From NCBI GenBank assembly GCA_020436025.1, contig JAGQYP010000037.1:1-38052 (forward strand): a stretch of DNA of 38,052 nt, read 5' to 3'. A program made the position numbers and the translations under genes. This stretch comes from Crocinitomicaceae bacterium (GTDB taxonomy: Bacteria; Bacteroidota; Bacteroidia; Flavobacteriales_D; Crocinitomicaceae). This document shows, piece by piece, positions 15,437 through 24,354 of this stretch. Position 1 is the stretch's first letter; each line of letters begins with the position of its first letter. The notes below the pieces were generated by a model. It was not told the origin of the DNA, did not search any database, and saw only the letters and a program-made list of their open reading frames with translations.

Positions 15437-17646
15437 TGGAAAATGTTTTTTTAAGTATCGTCATCCCCGTTTATAATGTTGAAAAATACATTAAAGCTTG
15501 TCTGGATTCGGTTCTGGTTGCTATTGCCAATCAATCACAATATTCTTATGAAATTCTGATTATAGATGACTTAGGAACAGACAAATCCATGCAGAAAGTC
15601 AGCAAGTTCGCAGAAAAGCATCCATCCTTAATAAAGATAATTCAACATACAGAAAATAAAGGACTCGGTGGAGCTAGAAATACAGGGATAAAAGAATCTA
15701 AGGGTCAATTTATCCAGTTTATTGACTCTGATGATTGGATACACCCTAATTGCTATAAGAATTTGCTTCCTGAAGCTGAACTGAATCCAAAAAAAATTCA
15801 AGTTTTCGGTCTGGAAGCTGTTAAGAAAGGTAAGAAAGTCTGGGATTTTAAATTGCCAAAAAACAAGGTAATCTCTTCAGATAAGGCACTTGACATGCTA
15901 TGCAGAGATGAGATGATTGTCTCTGCTTGTAATAAAATCTTTCCGAAATTTCTTTTTGAAGGGAATTCGTTTCGTGAGAAAATGATCTATGAAGACCTTG
16001 ACCTTATTCCTGTTCTTTTCGAAAATTCAAATGGTGCAGTTTTAAATACGAAACGCTATTATTTTTACCGACAAGACGGTGTTTCTCTTACCCGAACAGC
16101 CACTTCAGACAAACACATTCAAGACGGTTTTTCCGCCACGAAAAACCTTTGGAAGTCTCTGAATTCCGAAAGAGCCAAAGGAAATGTATTGTTGAACCGA
16201 TGGGCGTATTTTTTGAGAAAATGGCATTTGTCTGCAACTCAATTGACTGACGTATTGGAGAAAATGATTCTCGAATTCCAATCCATTCATATTCAGTCTT
16301 ATGATCCCGATCAAGGGCAATTGTTTCTAAGAAGTTTGAATGATTTGGAAGAAAAAATTCCTAAATCAATAATTATAGCACTAAAAAGAGCTTTTTTGGA
16401 AGCCTGCTATCTCAATGATCAAACGAAAAAGATATTTAGCATTATCTCCCCTGTTTACAACAACGAAGCACATCTTGAACGTTTTATACATTCAATTGAC
16501 TTCCGTTTCAAAGATTTTTTTGAGATTATTTTGGTCGACGATTTAAGTGAAGACCAATCATTTGAATTAATGAAGGAACTGGCAAGAAAACACCCTGAAA
16601 TTCAAGTAATTCAAGTCCCAGAAAAAGGAGGTGCCGGCGGAGCAAGAAACTTTGGATTGGAAAAAGCAACAGGCCATTTCATTTTGTTTTTGGATTCGGA
16701 TGACTGGGTAAGCGATGATTTCTTTGAAGAAATTGTTGATTCCATCATTGTAAACTGTGACTCGGACATGATTTTATATGGGTTTGATGTGGTAGACGAA
16801 CAAGGAGAAATTTCTTGGAGTAGCACAAAAATCAATAATCTACCCTTCTTTAATTATTCCGGTGAGCAAGTTTTTTCCATGTTTCTGGACGAGATTATCA
16901 ACCCTTCTCCTTGGAATAAAGTGATCAAACATTCCTTATTGAAAGATGAAAAAATGCGTTTCCCTAAACATATTCATCATCAAGATTTGGCATTTATTCC
17001 TTATCTATTTCATATTTCGGATACCGTTAGTTTGATCAAAAAACCTCTTTACAAATATTTCATTAACGATCAGGGAATCACTCAGACCGCCACTCAAAAA
17101 CATATTGATTCCATCTTTCAAGCAGTGGATCATCTCATTAATCTCGTTGAACACTCAGGAAAAGAATCTGAGCACGATCAACTGATTAAAATGGCTTTAC
17201 TCAATTTCAACTATAACCTGCAATTGCGCAAAGAAGCCTATTCCGACGAACAAATCATCAATTTCAAAGAGCAATTGGTTGATGCTTTTAAAAAATATGA
17301 AGTAACGGTCGAACATATCATATACAATTTCCACGGTCGCCAATTATTCAGCACCTTAAAATTTGAATTTGACTCAAGAGGTCTGGATTTTAGTTTATCG
17401 GAAGCACTACTAAGTGTCAACATCGATCAATTGATTGAACAATTTGCTGCAATTTGTAGTCAAATGGATCTTACTTTGGCCAACAATGGTTCGCCTATGG
17501 CCTACTCCAGTTCAATTGAAACAAATAATTTAAAGGATGCTTTGGCCTGGTATTCCAGAACGTACGACCACCTGCCAAAATGGTACCTAAAACCAGGAGG
17601 AGTATTTAGACGTAAGCCTTTTAATAAGCTGAAAAAGAAAAAATGA
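15436..17646 (+). CDS. Tandem two-domain glycosyltransferase (GT2-GT2)
   Basis: A 736-residue protein made of two GT2 domains in a row. Domain 1 (about residues 1-310) has LSIVIPVYNVEKYI, LIIDDLGTD, GLGGARNTGI and FIDSDDW. Domain 2 (about 330-640) repeats the series with FSIISPVYNNEAHL, LVDDLSED, GAGGARNFGL and FLDSDDW. Both keep the DXD-type SDD and the GGARN loop, so both look catalytically competent and may add two different sugars in succession or build an alternating chain, as two-domain GT2 polymerases do. The final 35 residues form a basic tail with WYSRTYDHLPKWY that recurs at the end of the next gene's product. The gene overlaps both neighbours (one and four bases). Confidence 0.88.
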   Translation: MENVFLSIVIPVYNVEKYIKACLDSVLVAIANQSQYSYEILIIDDLGTDKSMQKVSKFAEKHPSLIKIIQHTENKGLGGARNTGIKESKGQFIQFIDSDDWIHPNCYKNLLPEAELNPKKIQVFGLEAVKKGKKVWDFKLPKNKVISSDKALDMLCRDEMIVSACNKIFPKFLFEGNSFREKMIYEDLDLIPVLFENSNGAVLNTKRYYFYRQDGVSLTRTATSDKHIQDGFSATKNLWKSLNSERAKGNVLLNRWAYFLRKWHLSATQLTDVLEKMILEFQSIHIQSYDPDQGQLFLRSLNDLEEKIPKSIIIALKRAFLEACYLNDQTKKIFSIISPVYNNEAHLERFIHSIDFRFKDFFEIILVDDLSEDQSFELMKELARKHPEIQVIQVPEKGGAGGARNFGLEKATGHFILFLDSDDWVSDDFFEEIVDSIIVNCDSDMILYGFDVVDEQGEISWSSTKINNLPFFNYSGEQVFSMFLDEIINPSPWNKVIKHSLLKDEKMRFPKHIHHQDLAFIPYLFHISDTVSLIKKPLYKYFINDQGITQTATQKHIDSIFQAVDHLINLVEHSGKESEHDQLIKMALLNFNYNLQLRKEAYSDEQIINFKEQLVDAFKKYEVTVEHIIYNFHGRQLFSTLKFEFDSRGLDFSLSEALLSVNIDQLIEQFAAICSQMDLTLANNGSPMAYSSSIETNNLKDALAWYSRTYDHLPKWYLKPGGVFRRKPFNKLKKKK

Positions 17647-18542
17647 AGTTCGTTCTAGCCATAACGACATACAACCGATTGGATTACCTCAGGGAATTGC
17701 TTGCTACTTGGGAGCAAACTCGTGGGGATCATGACTGGAAACTGATTGTGGCGGATGATGGCTCAAATGACGGAACACTAGAGTTTTTAGATCAATTAGA
17801 TTTCACAGATAAAAAAGTAATTAAAAATCATCGAATAGGCGTTCACAACCAAATGAACTCTATTCTGAAATCCCTTACCGAAATGGACTTCGATTTCTGT
17901 TTCAAAGTGGATGATGATATTCGGTTTTTGCAAAAGGGATGGGACGATTTGTACTATTCTAAGGCTATGGAGACAGGTTTCCATCATCTCGTCTTTCATG
18001 AATCTAAATGGGCTGAAGAACAAAAATTAGAAAATCCAAAAAAAGAAAATGGATTGGTAGCTCATAATGCACCGCTGAATGTACATGGATTTTTCTACAC
18101 GATTTCACCAGAAATGATTCAGAAAGTGGGCTATTTTGATGTGGAAAATTTCGGTTTTAGAGGAATGGGGCATGTGGATTACACTGGGCGGGCCTGCAGG
18201 GCGGGATTCAACGATTTGGCTCATCCATTCGATGTGGAAGGAAGTGACAAATATTTAAGCGCCTATCGAGAAGAATACAATGGTGCCTTACCTTCCAATA
18301 TGATCCAAGCTTACGATAATTTCCATAGAAAAAGAAAAGAAGAAATCATCTTAAAAGAACGCGTATTTGTTGATTTCAAAGACAATTCAGTCAATTTCGA
18401 AAGCTTTCAAAAAGAGCTTCCTGAGGCTTTTGAATTTGAACTCGAGCGCAAACAAAAAGAAATAGAATGGTATCAAAACACCTATGAAAAACTTCCCAAA
18501 TGGTGGAAGAAAATAGGCGCCCTGATCCGAAAAACAAAATAA
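17643..18542 (+). CDS. Glycosyltransferase family 2 with WYxxTYxxLPKWW tail
   Basis: A 299-residue GT2-type enzyme. The N-terminus MKFVLAITTYNRLDYL, the VADDGSNDGT nucleotide-binding motif and the FKVDDDIRF acidic cluster mark the GT-A fold; the later GFRGMGHVDY part resembles acceptor-side segments in related enzymes. The last 28 residues, EIEWYQNTYEKLPKWW followed by a basic stretch, match the tail of the preceding protein and look like an amphipathic membrane or partner-docking motif. Translation is coupled to the upstream gene by a four-base overlap, and the next gene starts one base after its stop. Confidence 0.85.
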   Translation: MKFVLAITTYNRLDYLRELLATWEQTRGDHDWKLIVADDGSNDGTLEFLDQLDFTDKKVIKNHRIGVHNQMNSILKSLTEMDFDFCFKVDDDIRFLQKGWDDLYYSKAMETGFHHLVFHESKWAEEQKLENPKKENGLVAHNAPLNVHGFFYTISPEMIQKVGYFDVENFGFRGMGHVDYTGRACRAGFNDLAHPFDVEGSDKYLSAYREEYNGALPSNMIQAYDNFHRKRKEEIILKERVFVDFKDNSVNFESFQKELPEAFEFELERKQKEIEWYQNTYEKLPKWWKKIGALIRKTK

Positions 18543-18543
18543 T

Positions 18544-20712
18544 TTGAATACCGAAAACTTAAAATATTGGCTTTGTACGACTGAGTTCCCTCCTATTCAT
18601 GGGGGTGGAATCAGCACCTATTGCTACCATACAGCCAATATGCTCAAAGAAAAGGGGCATGAGGTTTCTGTTTTCATCTACGAACACGGCATCGACGGTA
18701 TTCAGAAGGAAGTAAATAAAAATGGGATTCAGATTATCAAATTTGATCCGGATCAGTCTGCCATTAAGGAAACTTTAGGATTTGAAGCTCTTTTAAGCTG
18801 GGAGTTTGCCCGAGTAATCGAAAATTGCATTCAGACTGATGGTCGGCCAGATGTCATTGAGTTCCAGGATTACCTCGGAATTGGTTACTACACGCTTCAG
18901 AAAAAGCAATTGGGTTATGACGTATTCAAAGATTTAAAGATCTTACTTACACTTCACGCCCCGGTTTTTCTATACTACGAGTACAATCAAGTTCCCCTTT
19001 ATCAGTTTCCGGAATACTGGATCTGTGAAATGGAAAAGTCCTGTATTCGCCAAGCAGATTTGGTGATTTCGCCTTCCAAATATCTTTTGGATCAACTCAA
19101 AGACCGAATGGTGATGGAAGATCTGGAGCCTATTCAATTGTTCAATCCTTATTTGAATGAATGGTCTGATGGACAAATTCAAGTGCCTGAGAAAGGCGAT
19201 ATTTGTTTCTTTGGCAAACTCACACCTCAAAAAGGAGCCATCGAACTATTGGCTTATTTCAAGCAGCTATGGGACGAGGGATTTGATCAACCACTCAATA
19301 TTATCGGAGGAGGAAAACACTTCTTCTACCCTTTCAATGAAGATTTACAGGATCATTTAAAGAAAAAATACAAAGCCTACATCGATAAAAATCTGATTCG
19401 CTTTGAAGGTAATTTGGCTCCAGATGCACTAAAAACAAGACTACAAAAAGCAAGAGTGATCATTGTTCCAAGCATCGTTGACAATCTACCTTATGCGGTT
19501 TTAGAAGCCATGAGTTTAGGTAAAATGGTTTTAGCTTCAGAAAATGGAGGGCATACTGAAATCCTAAAAAACGGGGAAAACGGATTCATCTTCTCTCACC
19601 AAATAAAAGGTGATTTTGAAACGAAACTGAAGACCATTTTAAATCTTGGCGATGCCGACTATCTAAGAATTTGTGAAAACGCGAGCAAATCCGTTCAGCT
19701 CAACTCTAATTACGAGACAATTTACCTAGCAAAGAAAAAGTTAATCGATCAACTTCTCAATGGCTCAGGAAAACAGCATTTTGAGTTCAATCAGCCTATT
19801 TCAAAGCAGGATTATCAGAAAGATATGGCTTTTGAAAAAGGATTATTGAGCATTGTGGTTCCCTACTTCAATATGGGGGATTATATCGAGGAAACCTTGG
19901 AAAGCTTACAAAAGATTGAATATCCGAATAAGGCAATTTTAGTGATAGACGATGGCTCAAACAAAGAGCAAAAGACCAAAATAAAATTTCTTCAAAGCAA
20001 GTACGACTTTCAATTAATCAGCAAAGAAAATGAAGGTTTGGCATTAACCCGAAATTTTGGAGCCGAACAAGCTAAAGGTGAGTACATCGCTTTTCTAGAT
20101 TCGGATGACACGGTTACATCAGATTATTATTCCAAAGCGATTCAATGCTTGCAAAATCATCCGGAAGTTGGGTTTGTAGGCTGTTGGGCACAGTATTTTG
20201 AAGGAAGTAAAGGGACTTGGCCTACATTTAATCCCGAACCTCCCTATTTGCTTACCCACAACATGATCAACAGTAGTGCGATTGTTGTGCGTAAAAAAGA
20301 CTTCCTCAATTTTGGCTTGAACGATGCTAAAATGATCTACGGAATGGAAGATTACGACAGCATCATTTCCATGGTGAAAAATGGTGTGAGAGGGGTTGTT
20401 TTACCTGAGTTTCTGTGGAATTACAGAATCAGAAAAGACAGTATGCAGCAGTCCTTTACGGTAAACAAGCAATTGATGCTTTACCGTGAAATCAGCAAAA
20501 AACATAAAGAATTTTACAATCAATACGGATGTGAAATAGCTAATATCCTGAATCACAATGGTTCAGGAATATTTTATCAAAATCCTACACTTTCCAATAA
20601 CAAACTCAAACTGAAATTAGAACGTTTGTTTGGACAGAAGACCATAACTCTGATCAAGAAAAACCGTATGATTCGTGAGGTGGCGAAGAAAATTTACAGA
20701 AAATTCAATTAG
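18544..20712 (+). CDS. Fused glycosyltransferase, GT4 then GT2
   Basis: A 722-residue fusion. Residues of about 8-395 form a GT4 GT-B enzyme: FPPIHGGGISTYCYHTANML (acceptor loop), LTLHAP, VISPSKYL, FFGKLTPQKG, then D-N-L-P-Y-A-V-L-E-A-M-S-L-G with ENGFIF, where the first Glu of the EX7E motif is replaced by D or N. Residues of about 432-700 form a GT2 domain with LSIVVPYFNMGDYI, LVIDDGSN, NEGLALTRNFGA and FLDSDDT, plus a GMEDYD catalytic-base region. The start is TTG at 18544, one base after the previous stop; no ATG precedes the conserved GT4 start, so TTG is needed. It ends one base into the permease GTG start. Two linkages per polypeptide are expected. Confidence 0.87.
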   Translation: MNTENLKYWLCTTEFPPIHGGGISTYCYHTANMLKEKGHEVSVFIYEHGIDGIQKEVNKNGIQIIKFDPDQSAIKETLGFEALLSWEFARVIENCIQTDGRPDVIEFQDYLGIGYYTLQKKQLGYDVFKDLKILLTLHAPVFLYYEYNQVPLYQFPEYWICEMEKSCIRQADLVISPSKYLLDQLKDRMVMEDLEPIQLFNPYLNEWSDGQIQVPEKGDICFFGKLTPQKGAIELLAYFKQLWDEGFDQPLNIIGGGKHFFYPFNEDLQDHLKKKYKAYIDKNLIRFEGNLAPDALKTRLQKARVIIVPSIVDNLPYAVLEAMSLGKMVLASENGGHTEILKNGENGFIFSHQIKGDFETKLKTILNLGDADYLRICENASKSVQLNSNYETIYLAKKKLIDQLLNGSGKQHFEFNQPISKQDYQKDMAFEKGLLSIVVPYFNMGDYIEETLESLQKIEYPNKAILVIDDGSNKEQKTKIKFLQSKYDFQLISKENEGLALTRNFGAEQAKGEYIAFLDSDDTVTSDYYSKAIQCLQNHPEVGFVGCWAQYFEGSKGTWPTFNPEPPYLLTHNMINSSAIVVRKKDFLNFGLNDAKMIYGMEDYDSIISMVKNGVRGVVLPEFLWNYRIRKDSMQQSFTVNKQLMLYREISKKHKEFYNQYGCEIANILNHNGSGIFYQNPTLSNNKLKLKLERLFGQKTITLIKKNRMIREVAKKIYRKFN

Positions 20713-21503
20713 TGGAGGAAGTAGCAACAAAACATATTGATAAAACGAAAAGTAATCGTTGGGAACGCATTTGGTTGTTGGCTAAAATCGAATTCAAGTT
20801 GCGCTATTATGAGAATACTTTGGGATTACTTTGGGCGCTGATCAAGCCAATAGCCCACATGTTGATCTACTACGTTGCGTTTAAAATAATCCTTTCCATT
20901 GAGATACCGAATTATGCGCTTTACCTTTTCTGCGGATTAATTCTTTGGAATTTCTTCATTGAAGCTTCGAGTGGTTTGATGAATGTATTGCGGACCAAAA
21001 AGTATTTGTACGAGTACTCCAACATGTCCAAATTAGAGATCTACATGGCAAGCATGCTTAGCATTTCCATCGGATTTGCTTTTAATTTGATCATCTTTTT
21101 AATCGCGGTGATATTATCTGGACTTCCTCTTTCTGGGAACCTGGTGTTTTTTCCTCTTATCTTTTTCATGCTCTTTGTCTTTTCAATGGGTCTGGCCATG
21201 ATCCTCTCCTCTATTTCGATTATTGCAACGGATATCAAGCAAATCTGGCCACTCATCATCATGGGCTTGTTTTGGCTCTCTCCTATTTTATTTACCTACG
21301 AAAATGTACAGGAAAAACTCCCTTTCATGAATTATTCTAATCCCATGGCAGGAATCATTCTGAATTCCAGAGAAGTATTAATGTATGCGCATCCACCTGA
21401 TTGGAAACTGATGTTAGTGAATTTTGGTCACGCGATTATTTTTCTTTTGTTAGGAATGTATACCGTCAAGAAAATAGGTTCTAAAGCTTCGGAAATACTG
21501 TAA
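20712..21503 (+). CDS. ABC-2 type polysaccharide exporter, permease (Wzm-type)
   Basis: A 263-residue inner-membrane permease of the ABC-2 type. It starts with a short cytoplasmic N-terminal amphipathic segment (WERIWLLAKIEFKLRYYENTLGLLWALIKP), typical of Wzm/KpsM/TagG, followed by six hydrophobic segments. The family exports lipid-linked polysaccharide to the periplasm together with the ATPase encoded next. The GTG start at 20712 shares its G with the TAG stop of the previous gene, and the stop overlaps the ATPase ATG by one base (TAATG). Length and topology are normal. Confidence 0.9.
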   Translation: MEEVATKHIDKTKSNRWERIWLLAKIEFKLRYYENTLGLLWALIKPIAHMLIYYVAFKIILSIEIPNYALYLFCGLILWNFFIEASSGLMNVLRTKKYLYEYSNMSKLEIYMASMLSISIGFAFNLIIFLIAVILSGLPLSGNLVFFPLIFFMLFVFSMGLAMILSSISIIATDIKQIWPLIIMGLFWLSPILFTYENVQEKLPFMNYSNPMAGIILNSREVLMYAHPPDWKLMLVNFGHAIIFLLLGMYTVKKIGSKASEIL

Positions 21504-22240
21504 TGGCAGGTCAAAAAGAAATAGCATTAAAACTGGAAAATGTTCGCAAAACCTTCGTGGTCTCGAACAAAACTTTCTTGTCGATCAAAGACCGATTGTT
21601 CAACCTACATCGTAAAAACGAAAAGAAAACCATTTATGCACTCAAAAATGTAAATCTTGAAGTTCACAAAGGTGAGTGTATTGGAATTGTAGGACGAAAT
21701 GGTTCCGGAAAGTCTACCCTGACAAAGATCATGTCTGGAGCCTTTCAACCTGATAAAGGGGGTAAAGTGATCCGAAACGGGACGCATTTACTAATGAATT
21801 TAGGTGTTGGATTTAGCCACGAACTCACAGCCAGAGAAAATGTTTATGTGAATGGTTCTACTTTAGGTTTGACCGTCAAACAAATAGACGAAATCTTCCA
21901 CGACATCATTCAATTCGCCGAATTAGAAGAATTTGTTGATACCAAAATCAAATACTTTTCAAGTGGAATGGTACAACGTCTCTCCTTCTCCATCGCCATG
22001 TACGCACAGGCCGACATCCTTTTCCTTGATGAAGTTTTCGCAGTTGGAGACAATAAGTTTAAAGAAAAGGCCACCGAAATGTTAGAAAAAAGCTGGATGC
22101 AAGGATGTACCACCATCATGGTTTCTCACAGCAATGCCTTAATTCAAAAATATTGTTCCAAAGTATTAGTTCTCAACAAAGGAGAGCAAATCTTTTACGG
22201 TGATGTGAAAGAAGGCTTGGAGATTTATGAGGGACTTTGA
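21503..22240 (+). CDS. ABC transporter ATP-binding protein for polysaccharide export (Wzt/KpsT-type)
   Basis: A 245-residue nucleotide-binding subunit. The Walker A motif is GRNGSGKST, the signature is YFSSGMVQRL, Walker B is ILFLDEVFAVGD, and the switch histidine is in MVSHSNAL. The Wzt family has an N-terminal V-x-K-x-F strand, here as VRKTFVV. It lacks the C-terminal carbohydrate-binding domain (about 150-200 residues) that recognises capped O-antigen in Wzt of E. coli O8/O9a, so export probably does not depend on recognition of a terminal cap by this subunit. It ends the operon; a 65-base gap of low-complexity sequence separates it from the convergent dehydrogenase gene. Confidence 0.93.
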   Translation: MAGQKEIALKLENVRKTFVVSNKTFLSIKDRLFNLHRKNEKKTIYALKNVNLEVHKGECIGIVGRNGSGKSTLTKIMSGAFQPDKGGKVIRNGTHLLMNLGVGFSHELTARENVYVNGSTLGLTVKQIDEIFHDIIQFAELEEFVDTKIKYFSSGMVQRLSFSIAMYAQADILFLDEVFAVGDNKFKEKATEMLEKSWMQGCTTIMVSHSNALIQKYCSKVLVLNKGEQIFYGDVKEGLEIYEGL

Positions 22241-22305
22241 TTTTTGGATTTCTGGAGACTGGACTTTTTACTTTTTACTTTTTACTTTCCACTTATCACT
22301 TACCA
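22241..22305. repeat. Low-complexity words between convergent genes
   Basis: The gap holds three to four copies of TTTTTACT-like units (22263-22288) and then CACTTATCACTTACCACT-like units. No stem-loop was found, so I see no intrinsic terminator for either converging transcript here. Confidence 0.6.
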
Positions 22306-23112
22306 CTAAAGATCCACCTTACTCATCTGTCTCACAATAAACCTTACCGCGGCGGCCGGACTCAATCGATAAAACAGATCCAAAAACTTGGCGTCTTTTC
22401 CCACCAGAACTCTGTATTTATTCTTTTCGATTCCATTGATAATAATACTTGCTGCCTTAGCCGCAGGCATAGCCATTTTATCTGCTTTGTCGCTTTTCTG
22501 AGCACTTTCCTGAGCTTTGGTTTTTACACCAGAATTGGACATGATATTCGTGTTGATGGCTCCTGGATGAACGACAGTTACTCCTACATTTGTTTCTTTC
22601 AATTCGGCGTACAAACCTTCAGTTAAGATTTTTACCGCAGCTTTAGAAGCACTGTACATGGTCTGACCCGGAAATGGGATAAATCCTCCCATACTGGAAA
22701 TATTGGTAATATGCGCTTCGGGTCTTTCTTTCAAAAGAGGTAAAAAAGCTTTGGTCATATAGATTGTGCCGTACAAATTGATATTGAAAATTCGCTCAAT
22801 CGTCGCATACTCCAACTCCTCCACATTCACAAAAGGCTGAATTATTCCTGCATTATTGATAATGGCATCCACTTGTCCGTGAGCTTCAATAACGGCCTTA
22901 GGAAGCGCTTCAACAGCAGTTTTATCCATGATATTCAATTCATGCAAAGAAACCGAATCCCGACCCGCCAAATCGGCTGTCTCTTCCATTCCAGGAATAT
23001 TGATATCGGCCATAGCCACTTTACCACCCAATTTGACAATTTGAATGGTCATTTCTCTACCCATACCGCTCCCGGCGCCGGTGATTACAAATACTTTGTC
23101 TCTTATTTTCAT
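22306..23112 (-). CDS. Classical short-chain dehydrogenase/reductase
   Basis: A 268-residue classical SDR that would oxidise an alcohol or reduce a ketone with NAD(P). The cofactor motif TGAGSGMG is at residues 11-18, an acidic residue after the second strand (MADIN) favours NAD, NNAG follows, and the catalytic Ser...Tyr-x-x-x-Lys set is present as SSMGG and YSASK. The C-terminal part, with IRRMS-like and KNKYRVLVGKDAKFLDLFYRLSP, matches a group of SDRs often annotated only as oxidoreductases. It sits at the end of the minus-strand aromatic catabolism region, but 113 bases of repeats separate it from the CAP gene, so a link to that pathway is uncertain. Confidence 0.88.
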   Translation of the reverse strand: MKIRDKVFVITGAGSGMGREMTIQIVKLGGKVAMADINIPGMEETADLAGRDSVSLHELNIMDKTAVEALPKAVIEAHGQVDAIINNAGIIQPFVNVEELEYATIERIFNINLYGTIYMTKAFLPLLKERPEAHITNISSMGGFIPFPGQTMYSASKAAVKILTEGLYAELKETNVGVTVVHPGAINTNIMSNSGVKTKAQESAQKSDKADKMAMPAAKAASIIINGIEKNKYRVLVGKDAKFLDLFYRLSPAAAVRFIVRQMSKVDL

Positions 23113-23225
23113 GTGTGTATGTGTTGATTTATGATGAAATGATTTATGACTTATTGATTCAGGATAAATGACTAATTCAAGAGTAATCCCAAATTATTAA
23201 TTGTTCATTCTTAATTCTTAATTCC
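23113..23225. repeat. Intergenic word repeats upstream of the SDR gene
   Basis: The gap is filled with degenerate GATTTATGA-like units (23135-23175), followed by ATTCTTAATTC-like units (23205-23222). The second word is the same as in the 1411-1464 repeats. No clear -7 element was seen. Confidence 0.55.
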
Positions 23226-23750
23226 TCACTCGTCCGTCTCTTTCCCAAACCAAACCACCGCAAAGCCTTTATACATTCCTACTCCAATGGCTTTCCATTC
23301 ATCATCCCAAATCCCTTTATTGATGATTACGTTATTGTGGGGTGTACTTCTTTTCCATCCATTTAAAGCTCCTTCCGGTGTTGCTTCTCCTCCATAAGTT
23401 CCATGAGAAATTTCATAGCCTCTTCCTTCGTAACTAGTGAGTTCTTTGGGTTTGTTCCACATGCACTCTGCCTTTGCATGATCTGAAGTATAGCAACATG
23501 AGCTCCACTCTCCTTTATCCGACCAACTATGCAAATTGCAATTCCCTTTCACAGGTTGATTTTCATGCAAGTCTTTCACATGAGTTTGAGCCACAATTGT
23601 AAGTGATTTTGAAAGCGGGATTTCCGGCAAACCTTTTTCTTTTCGGTAAGTCATGATTAAATCGTAGAGTTTCTTTTCGGCTTCAGTGGGTTCTTGACTG
23701 AAAACTAAAGCGAATGAAAATAAAAATGAGATGAGAATGAGTGTTTTCAT
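23226..23750 (-). CDS. Secreted CAP-domain (SCP/PR-1-like) protein
   Basis: A 174-residue protein with an N-terminal signal peptide (MKTLILISFLFSFALVFSQ) and a CAP domain. The family histidines are seen in AQTHVKDL and PHNNVI, with a Glu in GYEIS between them, giving three of the cavity residues; NLHSWSD and the final GVGMYKGFAVVWFG are typical CAP segments. A cluster of cysteines (CN, CC, CMW) suggests disulfides and export to the periplasm or outside. Bacterial CAP proteins have no generally proven activity. It lies 85 bases downstream of paaD on the same strand, separated by repeat words, so it may be independent. Confidence 0.82.
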   Translation of the reverse strand: MKTLILISFLFSFALVFSQEPTEAEKKLYDLIMTYRKEKGLPEIPLSKSLTIVAQTHVKDLHENQPVKGNCNLHSWSDKGEWSSCCYTSDHAKAECMWNKPKELTSYEGRGYEISHGTYGGEATPEGALNGWKRSTPHNNVIINKGIWDDEWKAIGVGMYKGFAVVWFGKETDE

Positions 23751-23759
23751 TGTAAAGAA

Positions 23760-23835
23760 TTTAGATTTTTAAAGATAGTAAAGTTTAACTTACAACTTGA
23801 AACATGGAACTGTCCACTTGGAACTTATACCTCCC
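23760..23835. repeat. Word repeats between paaD and the CAP gene
   Basis: ACTTACAACTTG and ACTTGGAACTT words recur at 23788-23826, the same family as the AACTTGGAACTTGG words at 3180-3204. A TTAAAGATA stretch at 23769-23777 reads TATCTTTA on the minus strand, one base from the -7 consensus, and could be the CAP promoter. Confidence 0.5.
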
Positions 23836-24354
23836 CTACAAGCACTTAAAATACTCAAATGGCTCCAAGCAATCATTGCATTTGTACAATGCCTTGCAAG
23901 CTGTAGAACCAAACTGACTTTCTAATTTTGTGTTTTTAGAATTGCATCTGGGGCAGGTAACGGTCACAATATCATTCTCAAAAAATAGAGCTTTTTTATT
24001 GGCAGTGGTTTCCTCTGGTGGGGCAATGCCGTACTCTTTCAGCTTTCGTCTCCCCTTTTCTGTGATCCAGTCTGTGGTCCACGCGGGTTCGTAAATCATC
24101 GGAACTTCGGTGCCTTCAAATCCATTTTGCTCCATCGCTTCTACAATGTCTTTTTCGAAACGTTGCATGGCTGGACAACCAGAATAAGTTGGGGTGATAG
24201 TAATGATTGGTTTTTCATCATGGAATTCAACTTTTCTTACAATTCCAAGGTCAAGGATGGTTAGAACAGGAATTTCAGGGTCTGGGATCTCAGCTAGGAT
24301 TTCCCAGACTCTAGTTTCCTTAAATTTTGTATTTTCTGGATTACCATTTGGCAT
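23836..24354 (-). CDS. paaD: Phenylacetyl-CoA epoxidase assembly protein PaaD
   Basis: A 172-residue PaaD (PaaJ) protein, needed to assemble or mature the phenylacetyl-CoA monooxygenase. The N-terminal SUF-type (DUF59) domain holds EIPDPEIPVLTILDLGIV and the conserved TYSGCPAM. The C-terminal part is a zinc-ribbon-like segment with CPRC ... FGSTACKALYKC-x2-C ending FKCL. I start it at the ATG at 24354, which gives MPNGNPENTKF and overlaps paaC by 14 bases; the longer open frame to 24426 would read through the end of paaC and adds only unrelated residues. It is the last paa gene in this set. Confidence 0.93.
   Translation of the reverse strand: MPNGNPENTKFKETRVWEILAEIPDPEIPVLTILDLGIVRKVEFHDEKPIITITPTYSGCPAMQRFEKDIVEAMEQNGFEGTEVPMIYEPAWTTDWITEKGRRKLKEYGIAPPEETTANKKALFFENDIVTVTCPRCNSKNTKLESQFGSTACKALYKCNDCLEPFEYFKCL

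Noticed and set aside
22237..22626. Plus-strand 129-residue frame over the SDR end
   Set aside because: It is antisense to the conserved SDR C-terminus and begins in low-complexity sequence.
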